A DNA stretch of 64,000 nt from Rohdeia mirabilis (GTDB lineage Bacteria; Planctomycetota; UBA1135; GCA-002686595): positions 1,674,001 to 1,738,000 of the forward strand of contig CP036290.1 of NCBI GenBank assembly GCA_007750655.1. The letters are read 5' to 3'. Shown in pieces: positions 39,008-47,837 of the stretch (positions are counted from its first letter, which is position 1; every line of letters begins with the position of its first letter). A model generated the notes under the pieces. That model was not told the origin of the DNA. It worked only from the letters and a program-made list of their open reading frames with translations, and made no database searches. The translations under genes and the position numbers were made by a program.

Positions 39008-40141
39008 ATGCCCAGCTGCCCCCCCCGCGCGCTCGCTCGCCTCGCCGTCGTCCTTCCGCTGTTCGTCCCCGCGCTCCTCGCGAGTTGCGCCGGCCCGTCC
39101 GCCGCCGAACGTGAGGCCGAACCGGGCGACTCCGCCTGGCGTCCGCTGGTTCCGATCGAGGAGGTCCGGTTCGAGCACCACACGGGACTCGACCTCGAGC
39201 CCATCGAGATCGACGGCCTGCCCGCTTGGGCGCGCGCGTTCGGGATCGAGCGTCCGGACGGCTCGCGCGCGGTGATCTACGTCAGCGGCGACGCGGACGG
39301 TGCGTTCACGACCCGCAAGCCGCTGCTGCTCTGGTTCCAGGGCTCCGGCGCCCAGTCCGTCTTCAAGCGCTATCCCCAAGGCCTCTCCGGAGGTCTCTTC
39401 GCGTACCTGGGCGCGGAGCACTCGGACCGCTTCCACGTGGTGGTGATCGAGAAGCGCGGCGTCGAGTTCCTGGGCGGCACCGAGCACTCCGGGAACGCCG
39501 AGGGCGCGTCGCGCGAGTTCCACGAACACTCGACCTGGGAAGGGCGCGTCGGGGACGGGTGCCTCGTGCTCGACGCGCTGCTCGAGCATCCGATGGTGGA
39601 CCGATCGTGCGTCCTGGCGCTCGGGCACTCCGAGGGCGGCGACATCGCGGCCGGGCTGGCGGCGGTGCGCGACGAAGTGACCCACGTGGCCGTGCTCGCC
39701 GGAGCCGGTGGCTGTCAGTGGGCCGAGCTGGTGATGCTGCTGCGCCACGACCTGCGCGCGGAGGGCCTCACCGAGACGGAGGTCGAGGAGGAGGTGCAGA
39801 AGCTCTTCGACGACTACCGCGCGATCATGGCGAAGCCCGATTCGGTCGACGACCTGTTCTACGGGCACGCCTACAGGCGCTGGTCCTCGTACGGTCGGCG
39901 CACCCCGGCCGAGTCGCTCGTCGACGCGCAGGCCGCGATCTACCTGGCCCAGGGCACGACCGACCGAGCGGTACCGATCGAGTCGTTCGACCACGTGGTC
40001 GTCGAACTGCTGCGACGCGGGCGGACGGACGTCACGGTGCGGCGGTATCCCGATGCGGACCACGGCTTCGCCACGCCCGACGACGTCGAGCAGAACGGGA
40101 TCCTCGAGGCGCTGGATGCGGCGGTGGGGTGGTGCGAGTAG
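39008..40141 (+). CDS. Alpha/beta-hydrolase lipoprotein
   Basis: A 377-residue protein with a lipoprotein signal (LPLFVPALLASC, lipobox LASC) and an alpha/beta-hydrolase fold. LLLWFQGSGAQSVF is in oxyanion position, GHSEGGD has the nucleophile at S208, LAQGTTDRAVP lies near the acid and DADHGF has the catalytic His. It is likely an exported esterase or peptidase; the substrate is unknown. The gene is exactly bracketed by two related long palindromes, and its TAG stop lies inside the second. Confidence 0.83.
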   Translation: MPSCPPRALARLAVVLPLFVPALLASCAGPSAAEREAEPGDSAWRPLVPIEEVRFEHHTGLDLEPIEIDGLPAWARAFGIERPDGSRAVIYVSGDADGAFTTRKPLLLWFQGSGAQSVFKRYPQGLSGGLFAYLGAEHSDRFHVVVIEKRGVEFLGGTEHSGNAEGASREFHEHSTWEGRVGDGCLVLDALLEHPMVDRSCVLALGHSEGGDIAAGLAAVRDEVTHVAVLAGAGGCQWAELVMLLRHDLRAEGLTETEVEEEVQKLFDDYRAIMAKPDSVDDLFYGHAYRRWSSYGRRTPAESLVDAQAAIYLAQGTTDRAVPIESFDHVVVELLRRGRTDVTVRRYPDADHGFATPDDVEQNGILEALDAAVGWCE

Positions 40142-40254
40142 CGTCGGTACGGTGTCAGGCACACATGTGCGGCCGGCCGCCATCGTCGCTGCGAATCGCA
40201 GCGACGTGGCGCGGCCGGCCGCACATGTGTGCCTGACACCGTACCGACGCTACT
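40137..40254. repeat. Long palindrome, copy 2, containing both convergent stop codons
   Basis: The left arm (from agtagcgtcggtacgg at 40137) and right arm (to ccgtaccgacgctact at 40254) pair through the outer 40 or so bases. They then have a small asymmetric internal loop (cat against tggc) and a 10-bp inner stem closing on aat. The segments cggtacggtgtcaggcac and ctgcgaatcgcag are shared with copy 1. The TAG stops of the hydrolase (plus) and of the Mrp-type ATPase (minus, 40250-40252) both fall within it. Confidence 0.93.
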
Positions 40255-41407
40255 GCAGGATCGGCAGCGCCGCGTGCTCGCGGATGGCGAGACGCTGCGC
40301 GAGCTTGCCGGCGCACTCGGTGAACGCGCGCGCCTCGAGGGTGTCGGGGTCGCTCCAGGTGACCGGGTCGCCCGCGTCGCCGCCCACGCGCACGACCGGG
40401 TTGAGCGGGATGCGACCGATGACCGGGAAGCCGTGGCGCTTGCTGAGCGCGTCCGCGCCGCCCTTGCCGAACACGTCGAGCAGCACCTCGAACGAGCCGT
40501 CCTCCTGCACCGGGCACGAGACGATGCCCAGGCCCGTGTCGACCTTCACCGTCGTGTCGCTCGCGGGGGCGCCAGCGCGTTCGACGCGACCGCGCACGAC
40601 GAACGAGCTCATGTTCTCGATCACGCCCAGGATCTCGACGTTGACCTGCTTGAACATGCCGATCGCCTTGCCCACGTCGAAGGTCGAGACGGCCTGGGGC
40701 GTGGTCACCAGCACGGCGCCCGACAGCGGCACGATCTGCGCCAGGGACAGTTGCGCGTCACCGGTGCCGGGCGGCATGTCCACGAGCAGGTAGTCGAGCT
40801 CGCCCCACTCGACGTCGGACAGGAACTGCTCGATCAGCTTGTGCACCATCGGGCCGCGCCACACGACAGGCTTCTCGTCGGCGAGCAGGTAGCCGATCGA
40901 CATGGTCTTGATGCCGTGGCGTTCCTTGGGGATCAGCTTGCGCTCGGCCGTCGTCTCCGGCTCGCCCTTGAGCCCCATCATCATCGGGATGTCGGGCCCG
41001 TACACGTCGCAGTCCATGATGCCGACGCGCGCTCCCGTCCGAGCGAGCGCGACCGCCAGGTTGACGGTCGCGGTGCTCTTGCCGACGCCGCCCTTGCCCG
41101 AGCTCACGGCGACCACGTGCTTGACGTGCGGTGCGATCTGGCGCGGCTCGGCCTGACCGCGCACCTCGGCGGTCATCTCGACGTTCACGTCGGTCACACC
41201 GGGCAGAGCGGCGATCAGACCGCGCGCCTGTTCGCGCAGCTGGTCCTTCACCGGGCAGGCGGGCGTGGTCAGGTTGATCGTCACGCTGACGGCCCCGTCG
41301 CACACGGCGTTCTTCGTGATGAAGCCGAGCGACACGATGTCGCGGCCGAGGTCGGGATCGATGACACCGCGCAGGGCGTCGAGAACGGCTTCTTTGGTGA
41401 CGGTCAT
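40250..41407 (-). CDS. mrp: Mrp/ApbC-type Fe-S cluster carrier ATPase with altered Cys motif
   Basis: A 385-residue protein. Residues 1-80 form a MIP18/DUF59 domain (VIDPDLGRDIVSLGF, with Cys in TTPACPVK). The deviant Walker A GKGGVGKST is at 104-112, followed by DCDVYGPDIP, VWRGPMVHKLIEQF, LLVDMPPGTGD and TTPQAVSTFDV. The family assembles and transfers Fe-S clusters through a CxxC after the ENMS motif. Here ENMSSFV is followed by an insertion of some 25 residues and then SCPVQEDGS, so only one of the two cysteines appears to be kept. It is divergent from the QueC-MazG gene. The ATG at 41407 is chosen over a longer basic extension. Confidence 0.92.
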   Translation of the reverse strand: MTVTKEAVLDALRGVIDPDLGRDIVSLGFITKNAVCDGAVSVTINLTTPACPVKDQLREQARGLIAALPGVTDVNVEMTAEVRGQAEPRQIAPHVKHVVAVSSGKGGVGKSTATVNLAVALARTGARVGIMDCDVYGPDIPMMMGLKGEPETTAERKLIPKERHGIKTMSIGYLLADEKPVVWRGPMVHKLIEQFLSDVEWGELDYLLVDMPPGTGDAQLSLAQIVPLSGAVLVTTPQAVSTFDVGKAIGMFKQVNVEILGVIENMSSFVVRGRVERAGAPASDTTVKVDTGLGIVSCPVQEDGSFEVLLDVFGKGGADALSKRHGFPVIGRIPLNPVVRVGGDAGDPVTWSDPDTLEARAFTECAGKLAQRLAIREHAALPILQ

Positions 41408-41577
41408 GGGGCGGGGTGGGGCCGTGGCGACGGCGGGTGGAGCGGGGTCGGGAAGGTGCGTCGGCGGGGCGCGGCGCCGGCGGAACCTAGGTCGCTGCGC
41501 GAGTGCGGACAAGGGAAGGGCCTCTGGTCCGCGTCGCGCCGCGCTACTCTCACACACCGGCCCCGCCGGCCATCCCC

Positions 41578-43170
41578 ATGGATCACGAAACTCGCCCGCC
41601 CGCCGTCTGCCTCGTCTCGGGCGGCATGGACTCCGCCGTGGTGCTGGCGGAGGCGCGGGCGGCCGGATTCGCGCCGAGGGCCCTTTCGTTCGACTACGGG
41701 CAGCGGCACGCGGTCGAGCTCGAGGCGGCCGAGCGGGTCGCGCGCGCCCAGGGAGCCGTCGACCACCGCACCGTGCGCGTCGACCTGTCGGCCCTCGGCG
41801 GTTCGGCGCTGACGGGCTCGATCGACGTGCCGACCGACCGGCCGGACGCGGAGATCGGCGCGGGCGTCCCGATCACCTACGTGCCCGCGCGCAACACCGT
41901 CTTCCTGTCGGTGGCGCTGGGCTGGGCCGAGGTCCTGGGCGCGACCGACCTGTTCGTGGGGGTGAACGCCGTCGACTACTCCGGCTACCCCGACTGCCGG
42001 CCGGCGTTCCTCGGCGCCTTCGAAGCCCTCGCCGCGCTGGCCACGGCGGCCGGGACCGAGGGCGGCGCGCGCTTCCGGGTCCACGCGCCGCTCATGGAGC
42101 TGTCGAAGGCGGACATCGTGCGCCGCGCGGCCGAGCTCGACGTCGACCTCGGTCTGACGCACACCTGCTACGACCCGTGGATCGAAGGTGGGGCGAACGG
42201 CGCCCGCCGCGTGCTCGCCTGCGGTCGGTGCGACGCCTGCCGGCTGCGGCTCGCCGGTTTCGCGGAAGCGGGCGTGGTCGATCCGATCGCGTACGCCGAC
42301 GCGGCCGAATCGAAGGACCTCGCGCGCGCGAGCGGCACCACCGCCGCCCTGCGCGAGTCCACCACCCTCGACGCCCTGGCCAGGGTCCTGCGGCTCGCCG
42401 CTCGTCTGCGCGCGCCCGACGGCTGTCCGTGGGACCGCGAGCAGACCGTGCGCACGCTCGCGCCCGCATTGGTGGAGGAGAGCTTCGAAGCGGTCGACGC
42501 CCTCGACGAACTGGCGCGTTCGGGCGATGCGACGGCGGCCGTGGAGGAGATCGGCGATCTGCTCTTCGCCGTGGCGCTGTTGTGTCAGGTGGCGGCGGAG
42601 GAAGGCGCGTTCGACCTGGCGGCGGCCGCGGACCACGCCACGAAGAAGCTCGTGCGGCGCCACCCGCACGTGTTCGGTGAGCGGCGCGAACTCGACCCCG
42701 AAGCCGCGCTCGCCCAGTGGGAAGCGATCAAGGCGGCCGAGCGCGCAGAACGCGGCGCCGCCCACGACCGTTCCGCGCTCGCCGGTGTTCCCGTCGCACT
42801 CCCCGCGCTGCAGCGGGCCGCGCGCCTGGGCACGAAGGCGATGGCGACCGGCTTCCGCTGGCCCGACGCGTCCGGCGCGCTCGCGAAGGTGCGCGAAGAG
42901 GTGGAGGAGTTGGGCGACGCCTTCGCCAGCGGCGAGCGCGTCGCCGTGGAACACGAGTTGGGCGACGTGCTGCTCGCGGCGGCGCAGTTGGCCAATTACC
43001 TCGACCTGGATCCCGAGACCTGCGCGCGTGCGGCGACCCAGCGCTTCGAGTCGCGCTTCCGGTCGATGGAGACCGAGCTCGGACCGGCCGCACGCGACGC
43101 GACCCTCGACCAGTGGATGGCAGCCTGGGGTCGCGCGAAACGGAACACCGAACGGACGACCGAAGCATGA
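41578..43170 (+). CDS. queC-mazG: QueC-MazG fusion protein
   Basis: A 530-residue protein made of two complete enzymes. Residues 1-245 are 7-cyano-7-deazaguanine (preQ0) synthase: the PP-loop [58 protein letters not shown] and the zinc site HTC ... [10 protein letters not shown] near 215, ending in the usual [10 protein letters not shown]. Residues about 262-520 are MazG NTP pyrophosphohydrolase: [45 protein letters not shown], then the second-half [14 protein letters not shown] and [12 protein letters not shown]. The metal-binding acidic residues are present. The start is the ATG at 41578. The downstream membrane protein gene overlaps by ATGA. Confidence 0.93.
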   Translation: MDHETRPPAVCLVSGGMDSAVVLAEARAAGFAPRALSFDYGQRHAVELEAAERVARAQGAVDHRTVRVDLSALGGSALTGSIDVPTDRPDAEIGAGVPITYVPARNTVFLSVALGWAEVLGATDLFVGVNAVDYSGYPDCRPAFLGAFEALAALATAAGTEGGARFRVHAPLMELSKADIVRRAAELDVDLGLTHTCYDPWIEGGANGARRVLACGRCDACRLRLAGFAEAGVVDPIAYADAAESKDLARASGTTAALRESTTLDALARVLRLAARLRAPDGCPWDREQTVRTLAPALVEESFEAVDALDELARSGDATAAVEEIGDLLFAVALLCQVAAEEGAFDLAAAADHATKKLVRRHPHVFGERRELDPEAALAQWEAIKAAERAERGAAHDRSALAGVPVALPALQRAARLGTKAMATGFRWPDASGALAKVREEVEELGDAFASGERVAVEHELGDVLLAAAQLANYLDLDPETCARAATQRFESRFRSMETELGPAARDATLDQWMAAWGRAKRNTERTTEA

Positions 43171-43703
43171 CCGACGACCTCGAGAAGCCCGGGACACAGG
43201 CTGCGGACCAGTTGGGACCGAACGAGCCGAGCACGGCCGCGACCACGCGCGCGGACGAGGTGGGCTCGACGAGCGCCCGTTCGACGCGCGGCTTCGGACG
43301 GGTGTTCGCCCTCCTGTCCGTGCCGTTCGTCCTGTTCACGGGGGGCGTCGTCTACGTGGTCGGCTTCGGCGACCTGGCGCGGGAGTTCCGCGACATCGCC
43401 ATCGGCGAACGCGTCTCGGCCGTTCGCTACGCCATCGAGTTCACGCCCGCCGCGCGCGTCCCGCACCTTCTGTTCGCGGTCGACCGGCCGCCCGCGGAGT
43501 GGGACCGGCGCCAGGTGGAGGCCGCGCTCGACCTGATCGAGCGCGCCGACTGGCCCGGTCCGCAAGGCGCGTCCCAGAGCGCGACGGGCGTCACGACCGC
43601 GCAGTTGCTCGCCGCTGCGCCCGAACGGTGGAGCGCGGACGAAGTCGACGCCGCCGCCGAGCTGCTCCAACGCTTCCGTTCGTTCCACACCACGCGCCGC
43701 TGA
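43167..43703 (+). CDS. Single-span membrane protein of unknown function
   Basis: A 178-residue protein. About 40 polar residues precede one hydrophobic segment ([22 protein letters not shown]), followed by a soluble helical region ([36 protein letters not shown]). I recognise no family. It starts by ATGA overlap in the stop of the QueC-MazG gene, so the two are co-translated, but the sequence does not say whether it takes part in deazaguanine chemistry. A MITE-like element follows 1 bp after the stop. Confidence 0.7.
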   Translation: MTDDLEKPGTQAADQLGPNEPSTAATTRADEVGSTSARSTRGFGRVFALLSVPFVLFTGGVVYVVGFGDLAREFRDIAIGERVSAVRYAIEFTPAARVPHLLFAVDRPPAEWDRRQVEAALDLIERADWPGPQGASQSATGVTTAQLLAAAPERWSADEVDAAAELLQRFRSFHTTRR

Positions 43704-43704
43704 T

Positions 43705-43906
43705 CCTAGTGGTGTGATTCGCTCTTTCGGGGCACGGTTTCCCCTGATGTCGGCATCGTCCCGTACGGGCGCGCTGCTGCGTCAGGCCTCCTTTGAGACT
43801 CGAGAGCCCGGTACTCATGGACGAGGGGGCGAGTCGTCGGCGCGCCTTGCATCGCATCCCGTACGGAACGCCGAAATGCCTCGACAGAGCGAATCACACC
43901 ACTAGG
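43705..43906. mobile_element. MITE-like element with 21-bp perfect terminal inverted repeats
   Basis: The left end cctagtggtgtgattcgctct and right end agagcgaatcacaccactagg are perfect reverse complements. The match continues imperfectly (ttcggggca against tgcctcgac, two mismatches in nine). CTAG occurs at both ends (43706-43709 and 43902-43905), which could be a target duplication of the kind made by some IS5-family elements, or part of the repeat itself. The 160-bp interior has no intact transposase frame. It sits between the membrane protein gene and the ABC transporter genes. Confidence 0.8.
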
Positions 43907-43955
43907 TCCGCGCCGCTCGCGCTCGCCGAACCACCTCCTTCGCCACCCTCGCACC

Positions 43956-44720
43956 ATGCCGCCCACCGCACCGACCGTCTCGACGCGCCCCGTCCTCGCC
44001 GTCGAGAACCTCTACCGCTTCCACGGACCGAAGGGGCGCGAGGTGCCGGTGCTCACCGACGTCTCGTTCCAGGTCGAACCGGGGCGCTTCGTGTGCGTGA
44101 TGGGACCGAGCGGATCGGGCAAGTCGACGCTGCTGCACCTGATCGCGGGCCTCGACGAGCCGAGCACCGGCGACGTGCAGTTGGCCGGCCGCTCGCTCGG
44201 TGAACTGCCCGAGGCGGAACGCACGCGTCTGCGCCGCGACTCGATCGGGTTCGTGTTCCAGTTCTTCAACCTGCTGCCGAACCTGACGGTCGAGGAGAAC
44301 GTGGGCCTCCCGATCGCCATCCGCGGCGAGAAGCCCGAGCGCGCGCACGTCGAGAAGACCCTGGCGCGCGTGGGTCTCGAGGGGCGGCTCGACGCGCTGC
44401 CGCACGAGCTGTCGGGCGGTCAGATGCAACGTGTCTCGATCGCGCGCGCCCTGTGCGGCGGTCAACCGCTGCTGTTGTGCGACGAGCCGACCGGCAACCT
44501 CAGCCAGTCGGCCGGCCTCGAGATCATGGAGCTGTTGCGCCGGCTCGTGGACGAGCAGAACGCGACGGTGCTGCTCGTGACGCACAACCCGCGCGACGCC
44601 GCGCTCGCCGATCGCGTGCTGTTCCTCGTCGACGGTCACCTGGACGCGGAGCACGCGCTCGAGGGTCCCGACCTGACCGTCGAGCAGGTGCACGCGCGGC
44701 TGGCCGAGCTGCACATCTGA
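43956..44720 (+). CDS. ABC transporter ATP-binding protein, LolD/MacB type
   Basis: A 254-residue ATPase: Walker A GPSGSGKST at 50-58, IGFVFQFFNLLPNLTVEENV at the Q-loop, signature LSGGQMQRVSIARAL, Walker B LLLCDEPTGNL and the H-loop VTHNPRDA. The phrase FQFFNLLPNLTVEENV and the length place it with LolD/MacB-type exporters that pair with FtsX-fold permeases. The permease gene follows 44 bp downstream. The likely role is extraction of lipoproteins or export of a macrolide-like or peptide substrate from the membrane. Confidence 0.93.
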   Translation: MPPTAPTVSTRPVLAVENLYRFHGPKGREVPVLTDVSFQVEPGRFVCVMGPSGSGKSTLLHLIAGLDEPSTGDVQLAGRSLGELPEAERTRLRRDSIGFVFQFFNLLPNLTVEENVGLPIAIRGEKPERAHVEKTLARVGLEGRLDALPHELSGGQMQRVSIARALCGGQPLLLCDEPTGNLSQSAGLEIMELLRRLVDEQNATVLLVTHNPRDAALADRVLFLVDGHLDAEHALEGPDLTVEQVHARLAELHI

Positions 44721-44764
44721 AGGCCGTTCCGACACCTGCCACCTGCCGCCGGCCCCTCGCCACC

Positions 44765-47359
44765 ATGCGCCTCCAGATCCTGCTCGCAGCCACGTCGCTC
44801 GTCCGCAAACCCGCGCGCGCGCTCTTCAGCGTCCTCGGCGTCGCGATGGGCATCGCCGCGGTCGTGTCGATCTTCACGGTCGACCACAACACGATCCTGC
44901 ACCTCCAGCCCGACGTGGCGACGGAGGGCAACTACTCCGCCGACCTGGTCGTGCGCCCGACCGGCGACGCGATCGATCCCTCCGCCGCGCTGCTCGAACA
45001 GCCCGGGATCCTCGAGGCCACGCGCGTCAAACGGGCCGAGATCGTCCTGCGCGCGGGCGACGCGGAGATCCCGGCGCGACTCGTGGCGCTCGACCTCGGA
45101 CGCGCCGCACGCATGGGAGTGCTGCGGTCCAACGCCGGCAGTCTGACCGGCGACACCGCCGGCCTCGTGGTCGGTGAACAGCTCGCCCAACTGATGGATC
45201 TCGCGCCGGGTTCCACGCTCCAGGTGGCCGTTTCGGGTCGCCGACCGGCGAAGCGCTGCGTGGACGGTGAGCTGGTCGAGATCGGCCAGGAGGTTCCGGC
45301 CACGGGGGCGGTGCAGCTCCAGGTCCACGGCCTGATCGCGGACGAGGCCATCGGTCGTGCGGCCGGCGGCATGGTCGTGTGCATGGAGCACGATCTGGCC
45401 GTCGAGCTCTTCGGTGCGCGCCTGACGCCGCTCGAACTGTGGGCCGCGCGCGACCCCTCCGTGGACCTCGAACGTCTGCAGCGAGGACTGACCCAGAGCT
45501 TCGGCAGCTACGACATGCGCGCCGGCGCCGTGGTGGGGCAGGAGGCCGACGAGCGCGCGTTCCGCAACGGTGTGCGTCTGTCGGGCCTGATGACGCTCGC
45601 GCTCGGCCTGTACGTCATCTTCCACACGCTCTCGATGTCGCTCACCGAGCGTCTGCGCGACGTGGGCGTGTTGCACGCCCTCGGAGCGAGCAAGCGTCAG
45701 ATCGCCGGTTGCTTCTTCGTCGAGGCGGTGCTGATCGCCTTCGCCGCCGGCGCGGTCGGACTCGGCGGCGGACTCCTGCTCGCCCGGCTCATGCTCGCGC
45801 GCGGCATCACGTCGCTCGGACTCTCGAAGACCGTGTCCGAGTCGTTCGACGTGCCGTGGGAACAGGTGCTCGTCCTGTCCGGCATCGGCGTCGCGATCGC
45901 GCTGCTCGGTTCGGTCTTCCCGCTGATGCGCGCGCAGAGCACGAACGCGGTGCAGGCGCTGCGCGGCGAAGCCTCCCACGACGAGCGCGGCCAGCGGCGC
46001 TTCCAACTGTTCGCGGCCTTGCTCCTTCTCGGCGTCCTGCCGGCGGTGTTCTTCAGCGTGGTCGACCTGGTGGGGGAGGGCAGCCGCGATCTGCTCGAGG
46101 TCGTACTGCTCGGCGTCGGCGTGCTGGTGCTGCTGTTCGCGACGCCGCTCCTCGTTCCGGGGGCCGTGGCGCTCTCCGCCTCGTGGATCGCACGGCTCGC
46201 CCGCACGCGCCTGCCCTTCGCGGGCCTCTTGGCCGCGCGTTCCATGAGTCACGGCCGCCTGCGCGTCGCGGCCTGCGTCTCGGCCTTGACCTTGCTCGCC
46301 ACCGCCTTCGTGGGGCTGACCGGCATCACCGCGAGCCTGCGCCAGGAAACGGTCGAGTGGGCCGGCGACGCCCTCGAGAACAAGGTCTGGGTGTCGGGCC
46401 TGGGCGACGTGGACGTGGCGGAGGTGCGCGACGCTCTCGACCATCCCGACGTCCTGGGGTTCGAGCTCGGCGACCACCGCGTCGACGTGGGCTTCCGCAT
46501 CCAGAGCGTCGGTCCCGACGCGGCCACCTTCGGACCGTTGGCCGAGGACGACGGCCTGCGCGCCCTCGTGCTCGAGGGCCGCGGCATCTTCGTCAGCAAC
46601 CGCCTCGCCGTCCAACAGGGCTGGAAACTCGGGGACGACGTGACGCTCGTGACGCCGGGCACGGGCGCCCAGTCGTTCACGATCTGCGCGGTCGGCGAGC
46701 CGTACGGCTACTTCCGCGATCCGCACGAGCGGGCCTACGCGGTCATCGGCGAGCAGCACCTCGCGCGCTACTACTGCATCGACGTCGAGAACACCGGCAG
46801 CGTCGCCGTGCGTTTTCGGACCGATCGCGGGCTGACCGAGGGCGACCGCGTCCTGCTCGCGGAAGCGCTGCTGCGTCCGCTCGCCGCCGATGGTGTGGTC
46901 CCGCGCGTCCTGGGTGCGGCGGAGATCCGAGCGCGCGAAGTGTTCGACGTGACCCGCGACTTCCTCGTCTTCCACGTCATCCTCCTGCTCACCGCGGCGC
47001 TGGCCGGACTCGGACTTCTCAACGCCCAACTGTTGGCCACGTCCGAGCGCGTCAAGGAGTTGGGAGTCCTGCGCGCCCTGGGCGCCGCCCACCGGCAGAT
47101 CGCCGGCTCGGTCCTGCTCGAGTCCACCGCCGTCGGTCTGGTGGGCGGGGTGTTCGGCCTGGCCCTGGGCGCCGCGATCACCCCGGCGGTGGTCCGGACC
47201 CTGAAGGTGCTGTCCGGTCTCGATCTGCCCCAGCCCGGCTTCGCCGCGGTGTGGGCGCTGGTCCCGATCGGCACCGTGCTGCTCGCGATCGCGGCCGCGA
47301 TCTTCCCCGTCTGGCGCCTGCGCCGCGCGAGTCCGGCGGCCGCCGTCCGCGCCGGTTGA
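44765..47359 (+). CDS. FtsX-like ABC transporter permease, duplicated type
   Basis: An 864-residue permease with the MacB-type arrangement repeated: an N-terminal span (ALFSVLGVAMGIAAVVSIF), a large extracytoplasmic domain, then FtsX membrane core 1 (residues about 275-400 with LTERLRDVGVLHALGASKRQI). Further spans, a second extracytoplasmic domain and FtsX core 2 at the C-terminus (TSERVKELGVLRALGAAHRQI) follow. The two coupling-helix motifs with ALGA are clearly duplicated. It pairs with the upstream ATPase as an exporter or mechanotransmission complex. The ATG at 44765 is chosen, since the longer frame overlaps the ATPase gene. Confidence 0.93.
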   Translation: MRLQILLAATSLVRKPARALFSVLGVAMGIAAVVSIFTVDHNTILHLQPDVATEGNYSADLVVRPTGDAIDPSAALLEQPGILEATRVKRAEIVLRAGDAEIPARLVALDLGRAARMGVLRSNAGSLTGDTAGLVVGEQLAQLMDLAPGSTLQVAVSGRRPAKRCVDGELVEIGQEVPATGAVQLQVHGLIADEAIGRAAGGMVVCMEHDLAVELFGARLTPLELWAARDPSVDLERLQRGLTQSFGSYDMRAGAVVGQEADERAFRNGVRLSGLMTLALGLYVIFHTLSMSLTERLRDVGVLHALGASKRQIAGCFFVEAVLIAFAAGAVGLGGGLLLARLMLARGITSLGLSKTVSESFDVPWEQVLVLSGIGVAIALLGSVFPLMRAQSTNAVQALRGEASHDERGQRRFQLFAALLLLGVLPAVFFSVVDLVGEGSRDLLEVVLLGVGVLVLLFATPLLVPGAVALSASWIARLARTRLPFAGLLAARSMSHGRLRVAACVSALTLLATAFVGLTGITASLRQETVEWAGDALENKVWVSGLGDVDVAEVRDALDHPDVLGFELGDHRVDVGFRIQSVGPDAATFGPLAEDDGLRALVLEGRGIFVSNRLAVQQGWKLGDDVTLVTPGTGAQSFTICAVGEPYGYFRDPHERAYAVIGEQHLARYYCIDVENTGSVAVRFRTDRGLTEGDRVLLAEALLRPLAADGVVPRVLGAAEIRAREVFDVTRDFLVFHVILLLTAALAGLGLLNAQLLATSERVKELGVLRALGAAHRQIAGSVLLESTAVGLVGGVFGLALGAAITPAVVRTLKVLSGLDLPQPGFAAVWALVPIGTVLLAIAAAIFPVWRLRRASPAAAVRAG

Positions 47360-47396
47360 GCGACCGCGACGCGCACCGTCGGTCCGGTTCGTCGGT

Positions 47397-47422
47397 CCGT
47401 CCGCAAGGAATCGTGCGGACGG
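47397..47422 (+). terminator. 9-bp stem hairpin after ABC permease gene
   Basis: The arms ccgtccgca and tgcggacgg surround an 8-base loop. It stands 37 bp after the permease stop and 45 bp before tRNA-Asp. No T-run follows directly. Confidence 0.5.
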
Positions 47423-47467
47423 TCGTTGACCGACCCCGCGGCCGCCGGTAGTTTTCCCGTCCTCGGT

Positions 47468-47544
47468 GGGGGCGTAGCTCAATTGGTTAGAGTGCCGGCC
47501 TGTCACGCCGGAGGTTGCGGGTTCAAGTCCCGTCGCCCTCGCCA
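47468..47544 (+). tRNA. tRNA-Asp (anticodon GTC), CCA encoded
   Basis: A complete cloverleaf. The acceptor gggggcg pairs with cgccctc (one G-T), the D-arm is gctc...gagt and the anticodon stem ccggc/gccgg has the loop ctGTCac (anticodon 47502-47504). The T-arm is gcggg TTCAAGT cccgt, with discriminator G. CCA is encoded at 47542-47544. Confidence 0.96.
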
Positions 47545-47556
47545 CCGATCGCACAA

Positions 47557-47600
47557 CGGCGCGGACGCCCTCGGACCTCGGTTCGAAGGCGTCCGCGCCG
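47557..47600 (+). terminator. 13-bp stem hairpin downstream of tRNA-Asp
   Basis: The arms cggcgcggacgcc (47557-47569) and ggcgtccgcgccg (47588-47600) pair perfectly around an 18-base loop. It starts 12 bp after the tRNA and probably ends its transcript. The remaining 240 bp before the RNase D gene hold only a short tandem repeat. Confidence 0.6.
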
Positions 47601-47609
47601 CTCTCGTTC

Positions 47610-47652
47610 GGGATGCGGTGGGTCGGGATGCGGTGGGTCGGGATGCGGTGGT
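47610..47652. repeat. Short 15-bp tandem repeat, 2.9 copies
   Basis: The unit gggatgcggtgggtc occurs twice exactly and a third time truncated (gggatgcggtggt). It lies in the gap between tRNA-Asp and the RNase D gene. Confidence 0.85.
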
Positions 47653-47837
47653 TCCGGCTGCGTTCGCTTCCGACGCTGTCGTGCCCGGGGGCGAGGCGTC
47701 TTCCGGCGCGCCGACGCTCCACCCTCGCGTCGACCGCGATCGGTCCCGTGGGGCCCACGGTCTCGTTCCGGGGGTCCCTTCGGCCTTCGTCCCCTGGGCC
47801 GAGCCGCGCGGACCGAGCGGCTGCTACGCTCGCGCCC

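Noticed and set aside
43591..43966. Short frames inside the MITE-like element as transposase remnants
   Set aside because: The peptides show no DDE or other transposase motif and end within the terminal repeats.
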